DNA of 40,737 nucleotides from Candidatus Adiutrix sp. (GTDB taxonomy: Bacteria; Desulfobacterota; Desulfarculia; Adiutricales; Adiutricaceae): positions 1 to 40,737 of the forward strand of contig JAISJK010000070.1 of the NCBI GenBank assembly GCA_031261565.1, in the 5' to 3' direction. A program made the translations under genes and the position numbers. This document shows, in pieces, positions 30,014 to 37,844 of this stretch (positions are counted from its first letter, which is position 1; the number at the start of each line of letters is the position of its first letter). The notes below the pieces were generated by a model that saw only the letters and a program-made list of their open reading frames with translations, did not search any database and was not told where the DNA came from.

Positions 30014-31555
30014 ATGGAAAAGAAGATTGATTGGACAAAATTCCTTGACAAAACTGTTTCAGCAACAATGAAAACTATTGATATTTCAGGGAAAGTGTTA
30101 AATAAAGTAAATGAACTTACAAAGGATGCTACTGAAATAATACATACGCCCAATATAAAAGTAGCTGTTACCGGATTACAAAGTTCCGGTAAGACTGTCT
30201 TCATTCTATCCTTGCTTCAACACATTAAATATTTTCAAGCGGAACGTTTCCCATTAATAAAAGGTGATGACAAATATCAAATTCACGAGTTTAAAGAGTT
30301 GCCGGTTCCTTCTAATTTTGAACCGTTCCCATTTAAAGAAATGTGGACCAATGTGTTTGCTGCCCCGGAAGGCAAAGAATGGCCGAATAAAACTACTGAG
30401 ACTTATCTTTATAGTGCCTCTTTCAAATATTCAGGCCAATGGTTTGCCAATGGTAAGATTAAAATGGATTTATTGGATTTCCCAGGGGAACGGTTTGCGG
30501 ATGTCGAAATTGCCCGGAGTGAAGATTATGTCTCATGGTCAGATAAGATCATTGATCAATTGAAAGACGAAGAAAAAAACTACAATGGTAAAAAGAAAGT
30601 GGAAGACAAGAAGGAATATGTTAAAAAATATCTAGATGAGATAAAAGAAAATTCACTTTCGCGGCCTATACCACAATTTTGGATTGAATCATACAAAAAA
30701 CTTATGACCTTATTGAAAATTGACATCCGCAGTAATTTTATTACCCCTTCCAGCTTTCTTTTGGATTACGAAAACAAGTCTATGTTTTCTGCGGAAAATG
30801 ATGAGCCAAACAATGGCCGCGATAGGTTTTGTGGATTACGCAGTGGCGAATTTGTGCCATTACCGGCAGACATAAGAGATAAATACCCAGCAGAGGTAGC
30901 TGACATGGGGGAAAATTATTCGGTTTACAGAGAGAAAGTTGTTAAAAAGTTATTCGATTACTTAAATGAATGTAGCCATATAATTTTGACAGTCGACATT
31001 CTGGGTACGCTATATTTGGGTGTGCAACGTTATAATTCTTTAACTGATATTTTAATGTCGTGGGGGGAGATGTTCAAGCCTAATAAAATATTTAGTCTCT
31101 CCGAAAATTTAAAAAAATTAGCCGTAGTGGGTACGAAAAAAGATATGACCGTAACCGCTGATCACCCCAACATGAATCATCTCCTTGAGCAAATCAAAAC
31201 AATGCTTGAGAGACAACATAAGAAAATAAAATACGCTTCATTTTGTGTGTCAGCTTGGCGTAGCACCACAGATGCAGAGAGATATCGATACTTAATAGGC
31301 AAACGAGCACGTCATCGTGCTGGAGAGACAATAGAACTTCGAGCAGACGGCCAAGAAGAATGGCCAATAGGGTACCCAGTTCCTAAGGAATGGCCAGCTG
31401 ATTGGGATCCCGGGTATTTGGATCAAGACAAACCGAATGCGGAACCGAAACCGAAATTTGTCTACCCCCTGACTAAGCCAAGCCCAATTAAAAATACGAA
31501 GACCCCACCGGATCAATCCGGGATGGGGGATGTATTTCTCTTTATTGTTGACTAG
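30014..31555 (+). CDS. YcjX-family (DUF463) GTP-binding protein
   Basis: 513-aa P-loop protein. Walker A GLQSSGKT at residues 54-61 in KVAVTGLQSSGKTVFILSLL, switch-type DFPGE at 155-159, and a TKKD guanine-specificity motif at 374-377 (VVGTKKD), in the order expected for YcjX/DUF463. The C-terminal P-rich segment (VYPLTKPSP...GMGDVFLFIVD) also fits. E. coli YcjX sits beside membrane protein YcjF, and a YcjF-like gene follows here after 37 bases. ATG 30014 has AAAGGA upstream. AT-rich. The family's function is poorly understood; stress association is known from regulation in enterobacteria, but nothing in this sequence shows the role. Confidence 0.85.
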   Translation: MEKKIDWTKFLDKTVSATMKTIDISGKVLNKVNELTKDATEIIHTPNIKVAVTGLQSSGKTVFILSLLQHIKYFQAERFPLIKGDDKYQIHEFKELPVPSNFEPFPFKEMWTNVFAAPEGKEWPNKTTETYLYSASFKYSGQWFANGKIKMDLLDFPGERFADVEIARSEDYVSWSDKIIDQLKDEEKNYNGKKKVEDKKEYVKKYLDEIKENSLSRPIPQFWIESYKKLMTLLKIDIRSNFITPSSFLLDYENKSMFSAENDEPNNGRDRFCGLRSGEFVPLPADIRDKYPAEVADMGENYSVYREKVVKKLFDYLNECSHIILTVDILGTLYLGVQRYNSLTDILMSWGEMFKPNKIFSLSENLKKLAVVGTKKDMTVTADHPNMNHLLEQIKTMLERQHKKIKYASFCVSAWRSTTDAERYRYLIGKRARHRAGETIELRADGQEEWPIGYPVPKEWPADWDPGYLDQDKPNAEPKPKFVYPLTKPSPIKNTKTPPDQSGMGDVFLFIVD

Positions 31556-31592
31556 TTCACCTGCTGGTAATCATTGAAGGAGGACGGATCAA

Positions 31593-32963
31593 ATGACTGA
31601 AAATATGAATAAACAGGTAAGTAATGATAAAAACTATACTGATGATATATATGATGACGGCTCCCCTGTCTGTATGCCTATTAAACCAAACCCTCAGCCA
31701 TCTTTAGCATGTGAAACTGGCAATACAGTGCCGTCTGAAACCATTGCAGTGAAAATTGAAAAAGATGAAGGCACTCATCGTGAAGGTGAGTGCGATGTAG
31801 ATGTGCCAGATGCTCTTCCAATACAGGTTACAGGAGCCACCCACATACATAATCCTCCGAATGATCTGGATGGTAGCAACATTGACGATGTTAATTCAAA
31901 TTTAGCATGTGAAACTGGCAATACAGTGCCACCTAAAATCATCGCAGTGACAATTGAAAAAGATGAAGGCACTCATCGTGAAGGTGAGTGCGATGCAGAT
32001 GTGCCAGATGCTCTGCCAATACAAGTTACAGAGGCCTCTCACATATATAATCCTCCGAATGATCTGGATGGTAGCGACATTGACGAGGTTAATTCAAACG
32101 GCACAAATACCAAGTTGCGATTCAACTTGATTGTATTGGGTGCAATTGCAGTGTTGACTGCTTTTTTTGGGTTCTACATAAGTACCCAAGCGATTGGTGC
32201 TGTAGCCTTGGCTCAAACAATGCCAACTTGGGGGCAGGTATTATTTTTACCTCCTCTAACATTGTGCGGGCTTATTGTTATTCTGGTTTTTATAAGTTTT
32301 ATCTGGTCATGGTATAAGTTGAACAACTTTATACAGATTAACTTAGGTGATATTCAGAAGTTAGCATTGCAGCGAGATACAAGGCAAGAAGCAAGACACC
32401 ATTCGAGGGAGGCCAAAAACCGACTTCTGGCCTATCTGAAAAACTACCCGATACCGTCTGCACCGGATAAGCAAAGCCAATTTACTAAAGATAACACCAC
32501 AAATTTGGAAAATGCCAGAAAGAAATTACTGGCTGAAGTTACAGACACTGGAGACTGGATCGATAAATTCAATAGCGAATTTCTGGCCCAGTTGGACACC
32601 ATAGCTGATGCTAAAATAAAAGCTCAGGCAATTAAAGCAGGTGTTGCCGCTATGGCTTCACCTTTACCGCTATTAGACTCCATTCTTATTCTTGGTCTCT
32701 CTTTCGATTTACTGAAAGAATTGTGCAAAATTTATAATATTCGCATAGGGGGCTTGGCCCTGCCTTTTCTTTTTGGCAGAGTAATTCGTAACGCATTTAT
32801 TGCTGATGTTACCGACGGAGCTTTGGATTTGTTAAGTGACGCAGTAGGTAGTAGCTTTTTAAATTTTGTAGGAGCAAAAGTGGCAGAAGGTGGTATAAAC
32901 GCCATTTTCATGCGCCGACTAGGACGGTCAGCACAGGGTTTACTACGACCTGTAAAAAAATAG
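31593..32963 (+). CDS. YcjF/DUF697-like membrane protein with duplicated N-terminal repeat
   Basis: 456-aa protein. Residues 38-103 and 104-169 are near-identical 66-aa tandem copies beginning LACETGNTVP and containing EKDEGTHREGEC, acidic and probably unstructured. Two membrane helices follow (about 175-197 and 214-243), then a helical linker and a DUF697-like domain at about 340-456 (MASPLPLLDSILILGLSFDL, LKELCKIYNIRIGGLALPF, ending GRSAQGLLRPVKK), which matches the YcjF C-terminal pattern. ATG 31593 has GAAGGAGG ten bases upstream. Together with the preceding GTPase this recreates the ycjX-ycjF pair. The repeat is absent from E. coli YcjF as I know it. Confidence 0.78.
   Translation: MTENMNKQVSNDKNYTDDIYDDGSPVCMPIKPNPQPSLACETGNTVPSETIAVKIEKDEGTHREGECDVDVPDALPIQVTGATHIHNPPNDLDGSNIDDVNSNLACETGNTVPPKIIAVTIEKDEGTHREGECDADVPDALPIQVTEASHIYNPPNDLDGSDIDEVNSNGTNTKLRFNLIVLGAIAVLTAFFGFYISTQAIGAVALAQTMPTWGQVLFLPPLTLCGLIVILVFISFIWSWYKLNNFIQINLGDIQKLALQRDTRQEARHHSREAKNRLLAYLKNYPIPSAPDKQSQFTKDNTTNLENARKKLLAEVTDTGDWIDKFNSEFLAQLDTIADAKIKAQAIKAGVAAMASPLPLLDSILILGLSFDLLKELCKIYNIRIGGLALPFLFGRVIRNAFIADVTDGALDLLSDAVGSSFLNFVGAKVAEGGINAIFMRRLGRSAQGLLRPVKK
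31704..32099 (+). repeat. 198-bp tandem duplication within the YcjF-like gene
   Basis: Copy 1 is 31704-31901 and copy 2 is 31902-32099, each exactly 66 codons. Both begin TTAGCATGTGAAACTGGC and contain GATGAAGGCACTCATCGTGA. Only scattered substitutions separate them, so the duplication is recent and keeps frame. Confidence 0.9.
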
Positions 32964-33004
32964 GCTATCCACCTGAATATTTGCTATCTTCACAGGGTAT
33001 TTTC

Positions 33005-33235
33005 ATGCCAAATTTTTACTGCGCCTATTGCGGCCACAGAAGCCCCAACATTCCCGCACTGACCAGCGGGGCTTGCCCCAAAAGCCCTAATGGAAAGCAT
33101 ATTCCCTATGAGGGCAGCGAAAAAAGCACCTATACCTGCAAGTATTGCGGCATAAAGAGCCCTCATATTTCAACCTTAACAGCGGGGAATTGCCCTAAAA
33201 ATCCGGTCGGCAAGCACCACTTCCCAACCCTTTAG
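33005..33235 (+). CDS. Tandem small zinc-ribbon protein
   Basis: 76-aa protein made of two copies of one motif: YCAYCGHRSPNI...LTSGACPKSPNGKH and TCKYCGIKSPHI...LTAGNCPKNPVGKH. Each has Cys-x2-Cys, a later Cys and a His at the same spacing, giving a CCCH zinc site per repeat. Such short ribbons often occur in proteins of accessory or stress loci, where they may bind nucleic acid or protein; the function here is unknown. ATG 33005 has a weak GGGT site; it follows the YcjF-like gene by 41 bases. Confidence 0.7.
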   Translation: MPNFYCAYCGHRSPNIPALTSGACPKSPNGKHIPYEGSEKSTYTCKYCGIKSPHISTLTAGNCPKNPVGKHHFPTL

Positions 33236-33254
33236 CAGATGAAAGGAGCATACA

Positions 33255-33704
33255 GTGGCCAATGATTCCCAAAGGATTTGCCCGGTTTGTGATTCATCGG
33301 TGAACAGTAATGCAGAAATCTGCCCGGTTTGCGGTTGCGACGAGGAGGGTGGGCCCCAAGACGAGGCCAAGGCCTTCGCCTGGTTCCAGCAGACGGCTGA
33401 AAAAGGTGAGGCCGAAGCTCAGGTTTGTCTGGGACTTATGTATGAGAATGGCCAGGGAGTTCCGCAGGACGAGGCTAAAGCCGTCTATTGGTATCAGCGG
33501 GCGGCTGACCAAGGTGATGCCTCTGCCCAATTTAATTTAGGCGTCATGTATGCTCATGGCCGGGGGCTGCCCCAGGATTATGGCAAGGCCGCCTATTGGT
33601 GGGAGAAAGCCGCTGAGCAGGGCGAGCCGGATTCCCAGTTTAATTTGGGCTTTCTATATGCTACCGGCAAGGGCGTGCGGATAAGCGAAAGCAGAGCGGC
33701 CTAA
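33255..33704 (+). CDS. Zinc-ribbon plus Sel1-repeat protein, probably truncated
   Basis: 149-aa protein. Residues 9-28 form a double-CxxC zinc ribbon (CPVCDSS...CPVCGC). Then come Sel1/TPR-like repeats with LGLMYENGQGVPQDEAKAVYWYQRAADQG-type units: a first unit lacking its front half, two full units, and a last unit that breaks off after YATGKGV. Sel1 repeats mediate protein-protein contacts. The missing halves at both ends suggest this is a deletion product of a longer protein or that the end has frameshifted. Start GTG 33255 has AAAGGAG seven bases upstream. Its stop overlaps the next ATG. Confidence 0.75.
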   Translation: MANDSQRICPVCDSSVNSNAEICPVCGCDEEGGPQDEAKAFAWFQQTAEKGEAEAQVCLGLMYENGQGVPQDEAKAVYWYQRAADQGDASAQFNLGVMYAHGRGLPQDYGKAAYWWEKAAEQGEPDSQFNLGFLYATGKGVRISESRAA

Positions 33705-33928
33705 TGCGGGAAGCCGATATTTCTATTCGGGAAGCATTGGAATCGTGCATCAATGAGAATTTTAACGGCGACCTGAAAACAGAATTCTATGCCGCGCTTC
33801 GCAAGATAGTAGCCGATTATTACGCCGATAAGCCAAATCAGAAAAAAGAAAGAAAGCGCGATACCCGCCGGGTAGGAAAACTTATCGGGCAGTTAAATAT
33901 ACTAAAAGTTTTATACTATAGCCCATAA
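33704..33928 (+). CDS. Small hypothetical protein
   Basis: 74-aa basic protein starting at an ATG that overlaps the preceding stop (TAATG), so translation may be coupled. It has no ribosome site of its own. It contains a Lys/Arg-rich stretch (KKERKRDTRRVGK) that could bind nucleic acid. Not recognised; it may be the displaced C-terminus of the truncated Sel1 protein. Last ORF of the island before host-type sequence resumes. Confidence 0.45.
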   Translation: MREADISIREALESCINENFNGDLKTEFYAALRKIVADYYADKPNQKKERKRDTRRVGKLIGQLNILKVLYYSP

Positions 33929-33987
33929 AAGGATTATGAACGATCATCCAGGATTTCATTGAGGTCTGCAACGAAAGGGCTGGCCCA

Positions 33988-34662
33988 TCACTCCAGAACA
34001 TCGCCGGTGAGGCTGAAACAGCCATCCATTTGCAGGGGGGCCAGCAACTGGCTGACCACTGCTTTGGCTGCCTCGGTCTCGCCCCGGGCCAGATGGTTCC
34101 GGAGGGGCTCAGAGGCCACCACGCATTTAAACAGGCTGCCTCGGGTATTGGTGGGCAGGCCCGAAGACATGATCATCGGCCTCAGAGCGGCCATCAGCCT
34201 GGTTAGCGGGCCGTATTCCGGGCCAAACATTTCCGACAGCCTGGCGGCGGCCGAGGCGGCCAGGGCCGGGCTGGCCCCGCCGGTGGTCACGGCTATCTGA
34301 AAATCTCCCCGCTCGACCACGGCCGGCAAAATGAAATCAGAGGCCTCGGGATCATCGGCCACATTGACCCAGCAGCCCCGGCCCCGGGCTTCTTCAGCCA
34401 CTTTCCGGTTAAAAGCCGGGTCAGAAGTGGCCAGGAAAACCAGGGGCAGACCCTCCAGCAGTTTCGGGGTGTAATGGGCCGACATTTCTAGCCGGCCGCT
34501 CTCGGCCAGGCGGGTTATATCCGGGCTCGGATTGGGCTCCACGAGACGAATCCGGGCGCCGGCCAGGAGTATTTTGGCCAGTTTACGGCGGCCCACCCGA
34601 CCGGCACCGACCAGGAGCGTGAGGCGCCCTTTAAGATTCAGACTGATGGGAAACATATCCAT
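33988..34662 (-). CDS. Precorrin-2 dehydrogenase (sirohydrochlorin synthesis)
   Basis: NAD-dependent oxidation of precorrin-2 to sirohydrochlorin, a branch point to sirohaem, cobalamin and alternative haem. The 224-aa protein matches the CysG N-terminal/Met8 type: MFPISLNLKGRLTLLVGAGRVGRRK with a Rossmann GAGRVG turn, VFLATSDPAFNRKVAEEA, CWVNVADDPEASDFILPAV and ITTGGASPAL-type segment (VTTGGASPALAASAAARL). The start could be ATG 34662 or 34656; GTG 34689 is less likely. No chelatase or methyltransferase domain is fused. GC content is host-like, so the island ends just before it. Confidence 0.88.
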   Translation of the reverse strand: MDMFPISLNLKGRLTLLVGAGRVGRRKLAKILLAGARIRLVEPNPSPDITRLAESGRLEMSAHYTPKLLEGLPLVFLATSDPAFNRKVAEEARGRGCWVNVADDPEASDFILPAVVERGDFQIAVTTGGASPALAASAAARLSEMFGPEYGPLTRLMAALRPMIMSSGLPTNTRGSLFKCVVASEPLRNHLARGETEAAKAVVSQLLAPLQMDGCFSLTGDVLE

Positions 34663-34722
34663 ATAATATCCCAATTGGCGGTGAATCACAAGTCTCCCGC
34701 CGGCGCCGGCCGGCTATAAAAT

Positions 34723-34751
34723 TTGCCCCGGCCCGCCCGGTCTGCTATAAT
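34723..34751 (+). promoter_or_regulatory. Sigma-70 promoter for the 34774-36994 operon
   Basis: TTGCCC (34723-34728), 17-base spacer, perfect TATAAT (34746-34751). Transcription starts near 34758, only about 16 bases before the ATG at 34774, giving a very short leader. Confidence 0.75.
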
Positions 34752-34773
34752 ATAAACAGTGGAATGACCTTAA

Positions 34774-35622
34774 ATGAACGCGGTAGTCATCAACCTGCCT
34801 TACGCCGGCGGCGGAGCGCCGCCGCCGGTGGCTAAACATCTGAATCTCGCCCCCGGGGAATGGCAACTGGAGCATTGGCGTCTGACCGACCCCTGTCTGG
34901 CCGAGGTGCTCAGGTTGGCGGCCGCCCCGGAAGCCCGGCCCCCCCGGCCAGTAGTGGTCAACCCCTGGAGCCCGCTGGTGGCCGACCCTTGGGGGCTGTG
35001 GGCCGCTGAGCTGGCCTCCGCCGGCGATCAGCCCGAGCCCGGCGGAGCGGCTATTTTGTCCCGGACTACGGCCGGGAAGGCCATCACTTGGACCGAGGCG
35101 GAGCGGGAGGTCATCTTTGGCCGCTCAGTGCGGCCTTTTTACGCCCAAATTGAGGCGGCGGTGGCCGAGATGCTGCAAATTGCCCCCCTGGTTCTGGTGA
35201 TTACGCTGCGCTCTTACAGCTCCCGGCCTTTCGCCTTTGAGCGAAACCGGAAATTCCCCCGGCCCCAGGTTTGCGTGGGGGCGCGGAGCGGCCTGACCCC
35301 TCCCGGCCTGGCCGACTTGGCCGGCGATGTTTTTCTGGCCTGTCGCTGGTGGCCGGAGCTGTCCTGGCCCCAGGCCGGAGGGGCCTGTCTGCCGCCATCA
35401 CTGGCCGGTCGGCCCCGGGTGCGGGCTCTGGGCCTGTCCCTCTGCCGTTCGCTCTACATGGATGAGGACACCGGCCGCCCCAAACCGGCGGCCGCCGGTG
35501 TGGCCCGGGTTTTGAGCACTGTTTTCAATATTTTAGACCAGGAATTGAGCCGGGTGAGCCAACTGCGTCTCGATCGGGCCAGACCCAAGGATTCTCCGGT
35601 CATCAAGGCGAATCAGCTATGA
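34774..35622 (+). CDS. Degenerate N-formylglutamate amidohydrolase-like protein
   Basis: 282-aa protein whose layout resembles the FGase family (PF05013): an opening NLPYAGGG where the family has a PHAG/PHSG motif, LVLVITLRSYSSRP where it has a DLHS motif, VCVGARSGLT for the LGDxxG segment, and SLCRSLYMDE for the ExxRxLYMDE segment. The metal-binding His residues and the Glu are replaced, so it is probably not an active zinc hydrolase. It starts 16 bases after its transcription start and overlaps the next gene by ATGA. Confidence 0.5.
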   Translation: MNAVVINLPYAGGGAPPPVAKHLNLAPGEWQLEHWRLTDPCLAEVLRLAAAPEARPPRPVVVNPWSPLVADPWGLWAAELASAGDQPEPGGAAILSRTTAGKAITWTEAEREVIFGRSVRPFYAQIEAAVAEMLQIAPLVLVITLRSYSSRPFAFERNRKFPRPQVCVGARSGLTPPGLADLAGDVFLACRWWPELSWPQAGGACLPPSLAGRPRVRALGLSLCRSLYMDEDTGRPKPAAAGVARVLSTVFNILDQELSRVSQLRLDRARPKDSPVIKANQL

Positions 35623-36374
35623 TTATACTGACCATCGATACTGACTGGGCTCCGGAAGAGGCCACCGGGGCGGTTTTAGAGAAAGTCCGGGCCCTGGGGG
35701 TCAAAGTGACCGTCTTCTTTTCCACGCCCTCAGCCGTTACCGAGGCTCCCTGGCCGCTCCTGGAAATCGGCTGCCACCCGGATCTGTCCCGCCGCCAGGG
35801 GCAATCTCAACCCGACGGTGGCCTCGCCATGGCTACGCTGGCCGATGACGCGGCCGTGGACGCGGCTGAGAGCGGTATTTTGAGCGACTACCGCTCAGCC
35901 TTTCCCCGGGCCCGGGCTATCAGGACTCACCGTTTCTACTGGCACTCCGACCTCTCCCGCAACCTGGTCAAAAACGGCTTTGTCCACGACAGCTCCATGA
36001 TTATGCCCTTTCACCCCGGTTTGCAGGGCTTTAAAGTGGGGAAACTGACCCGCTGGCCGGTCTGGTCCAGCGACCACCTGCATCTGGCCCGCCACCTGCC
36101 TTTAGACCGGCTGGCCCTGCCCAACCTGGAGTCGCCGGGCCTGAAAATTTTTTGTTTCCATGTGGCCTATCTCCACTTAAATGTGGCCAGCCTCAGCGAG
36201 TTCAACATGGTTAAGACCCGGCTGGCCGATGGCCGGGGCCGGGAACCGGTGGCCTCCGGCCCCGGAGTCTGGGATTTATTTGAAAAGCTGGCCGCCAGAG
36301 TTTTAGAGGAATCCCCGGGGCGGTGGCTCAGCGAGATACCGCCGGAATTTATCGTCAAGGGGCCATCGGCATGA
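35619..36374 (+). CDS. WbmS-type polysaccharide deacetylase-like protein
   Basis: 251-aa protein with the N-terminal LTIDTDWAPEEA motif (Asp pair for metal binding, residues 4-15), VKVTVFFSTPSA, and IRTHRFYWHSDLSRNLVKNGF, matching the NodB-like fold of the WbmS group of polysaccharide deacetylases. It lacks a signal peptide, so it would act in the cytoplasm, perhaps on a glycan precursor. It overlaps both neighbours by ATGA, making a translationally coupled trio with the FGase-like protein and thyX. Substrate unknown. Confidence 0.72.
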   Translation: MIILTIDTDWAPEEATGAVLEKVRALGVKVTVFFSTPSAVTEAPWPLLEIGCHPDLSRRQGQSQPDGGLAMATLADDAAVDAAESGILSDYRSAFPRARAIRTHRFYWHSDLSRNLVKNGFVHDSSMIMPFHPGLQGFKVGKLTRWPVWSSDHLHLARHLPLDRLALPNLESPGLKIFCFHVAYLHLNVASLSEFNMVKTRLADGRGREPVASGPGVWDLFEKLAARVLEESPGRWLSEIPPEFIVKGPSA

Positions 36375-36994
36375 ACATTATCCCGCCGGAGATGGAAGTC
36401 CTCACCCCCCTGGAGCCGGAATCCCTGCTGGCCCGGCTGGAGCGGGCCGGCCGCATCTGCTACAAATCCGAGGGCCGCATCACCGGCCACTCAGCCAGAG
36501 CTTTTGTCCGGACCCTGATGCAAAGCGGCCACCACTCGGTCATTGAACATGAGAGTATCTCGGTGAGGCTGGTCTGCGACCGGGGGGTGACCCACGAGCT
36601 GGTGCGGCACCGGCTGGCCTCTTTCAGCCAGGAGAGCACCCGCTACGTCAATTACGGCCGGGGCAACAGCGACCGCCGGGGGCTGGAGATCATCAAGCCC
36701 CTCTTTTTTGAGGAGGGTTCGGAAAAATACCGCCTCTGGCGGTCGGCCATGGAGGTGGCCGAGGCGGCCTACCTGGCTCTGACCGCCGCCGGGGCCACGG
36801 CCCAGGAAGCCCGGACAGTGTTGCCCAACAGCCTCAAGACCGAAATCGTCATGACCGCCAACCTCCGGGAGTGGCGCCATGTGCTGGCCCTGCGCTGCGG
36901 CCCGGCCGCCCACCCCCAGATGCGGGAAATTATGAAAATGGTGCTGGCCCGCTTTCAGGAACTCTTGCCGGAAATTTTTGGCGATCTGGCCTGA
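36371..36994 (+). CDS. thyX: Flavin-dependent thymidylate synthase
   Basis: Makes dTMP from dUMP using methylene-tetrahydrofolate and FAD/NADPH. The 207-aa protein contains the ThyX signature RHRx7S at residues 79-89 (RHRLASFSQES) and the C-terminal TANLREWRHVLALRC segment with the dUMP-binding Arg. ThyX regenerates tetrahydrofolate directly rather than dihydrofolate, which suits an organism that runs much folate flux through the Wood-Ljungdahl pathway. ATG 36371 overlaps the previous stop; the longer frame from 36323 is rejected. Confidence 0.96.
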   Translation: MNIIPPEMEVLTPLEPESLLARLERAGRICYKSEGRITGHSARAFVRTLMQSGHHSVIEHESISVRLVCDRGVTHELVRHRLASFSQESTRYVNYGRGNSDRRGLEIIKPLFFEEGSEKYRLWRSAMEVAEAAYLALTAAGATAQEARTVLPNSLKTEIVMTANLREWRHVLALRCGPAAHPQMREIMKMVLARFQELLPEIFGDLA

Positions 36995-37013
36995 ACTGCC
37001 GGCTTGGGATCTT

Positions 37014-37835
37014 TCAGCGTTCGAAAAATTCAGGCTTTTGAGGCAGGGTCTCCACCATGAAACAGTCGCCCACCGCTTCGCCGTCCACCACCACGCCCCG
37101 GCCTTTTTCATTCACCCAGAGAATGACCAGGCAGGCGAAATGTTTCCCCGGCTGGCTCGGATCCAGAGGACTGTTGGCGTAATACGATTTATTTTCCGCA
37201 TCCTCTTGGCCCGCTTTTTTGCCCTTCGAGGCCTTGGCCGGCGTGGGGGCGGGCAGCACATTCAAGAGGCCCCGCTGGCGAAAGCCATAGGCGACTTCCT
37301 CGCCGTTGTCGCCCATCTGCTGCATGGGGAACCCCCACAATTCTTTCAGCTCTTTGCGGGTTTTGCCCAGAGAGCCCTGATAATTCCGGTCAAAGGCCTG
37401 ACGGGCCATGGCCATATCAGCTTCGGTGACCGGGCCGCCAGTTGGTTTAACGGCCGGGGGCGGCGTTGGCGCCGGTAGTGGCGCCGGTAGTGGCGCCGGC
37501 GGTTCGTCCTTCAGCTGTGATGGAGCCGGCCGCCGGGGAGGCTGGTTGGCTCCCTGGCGCTCCGGCAATTCAATAGTCGTGACTTTTTTCTCGTCATCAA
37601 CCCGCCGGCCCCGTTTCTCGGCGGGCGGCTCCGCTTGGTTCTGGTCGTAGTTAGGCGTCGGCGCATAGCCCGGGTCGTTGGGCCCGCCCCAGTGGTATTG
37701 CATGGCCTCGGTTTGGGCCGGGGTCAAAGGCTCCGGCGAGCGCACCTCCACCGGCCTGGGGCGGGCTATCGCCGGCCCGGCCACCGCCAGCAGCCAAACG
37801 GCCAGAGCGGCCGCCGCCATACTAGTAATTTTCAT
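37014..37835 (-). CDS. Secreted proline-rich hypothetical protein
   Basis: 273-aa protein with a signal peptide (basic MKIT, hydrophobic AAAALAVWLLAVAG, likely cleavage after AIA near residue 24). A proline-rich middle (residues about 95-135, with PLPAPLPAPTPPP) links to a C-terminal region with GKTRKELKELWGFPMQQ and two Cys (HFACLV, VGDCFM) that could form a disulfide. Not recognised. It ends convergent with thyX and its ATG lies nine bases after the ruvB stop, so it may be the last gene of the ruv run. Confidence 0.7.
   Translation of the reverse strand: MKITSMAAAALAVWLLAVAGPAIARPRPVEVRSPEPLTPAQTEAMQYHWGGPNDPGYAPTPNYDQNQAEPPAEKRGRRVDDEKKVTTIELPERQGANQPPRRPAPSQLKDEPPAPLPAPLPAPTPPPAVKPTGGPVTEADMAMARQAFDRNYQGSLGKTRKELKELWGFPMQQMGDNGEEVAYGFRQRGLLNVLPAPTPAKASKGKKAGQEDAENKSYYANSPLDPSQPGKHFACLVILWVNEKGRGVVVDGEAVGDCFMVETLPQKPEFFER
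37468..37503 (-). repeat. Three copies of a 12-base tandem repeat
   Basis: GGCGCCGGTAGT repeated, the third copy diverging at its end. It encodes the Pro-Leu-Pro-Ala repeats of the secreted protein on the minus strand; copy number could vary by slippage without changing frame. Confidence 0.8.
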
Positions 37836-37844
37836 CCTTTACCC

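Noticed and set aside
37468-37503. CRISPR-like repeats
   Set aside because: Contiguous 12-base copies without spacers, coding for a proline repeat; no cas genes and no CRISPR array seen anywhere in the window.
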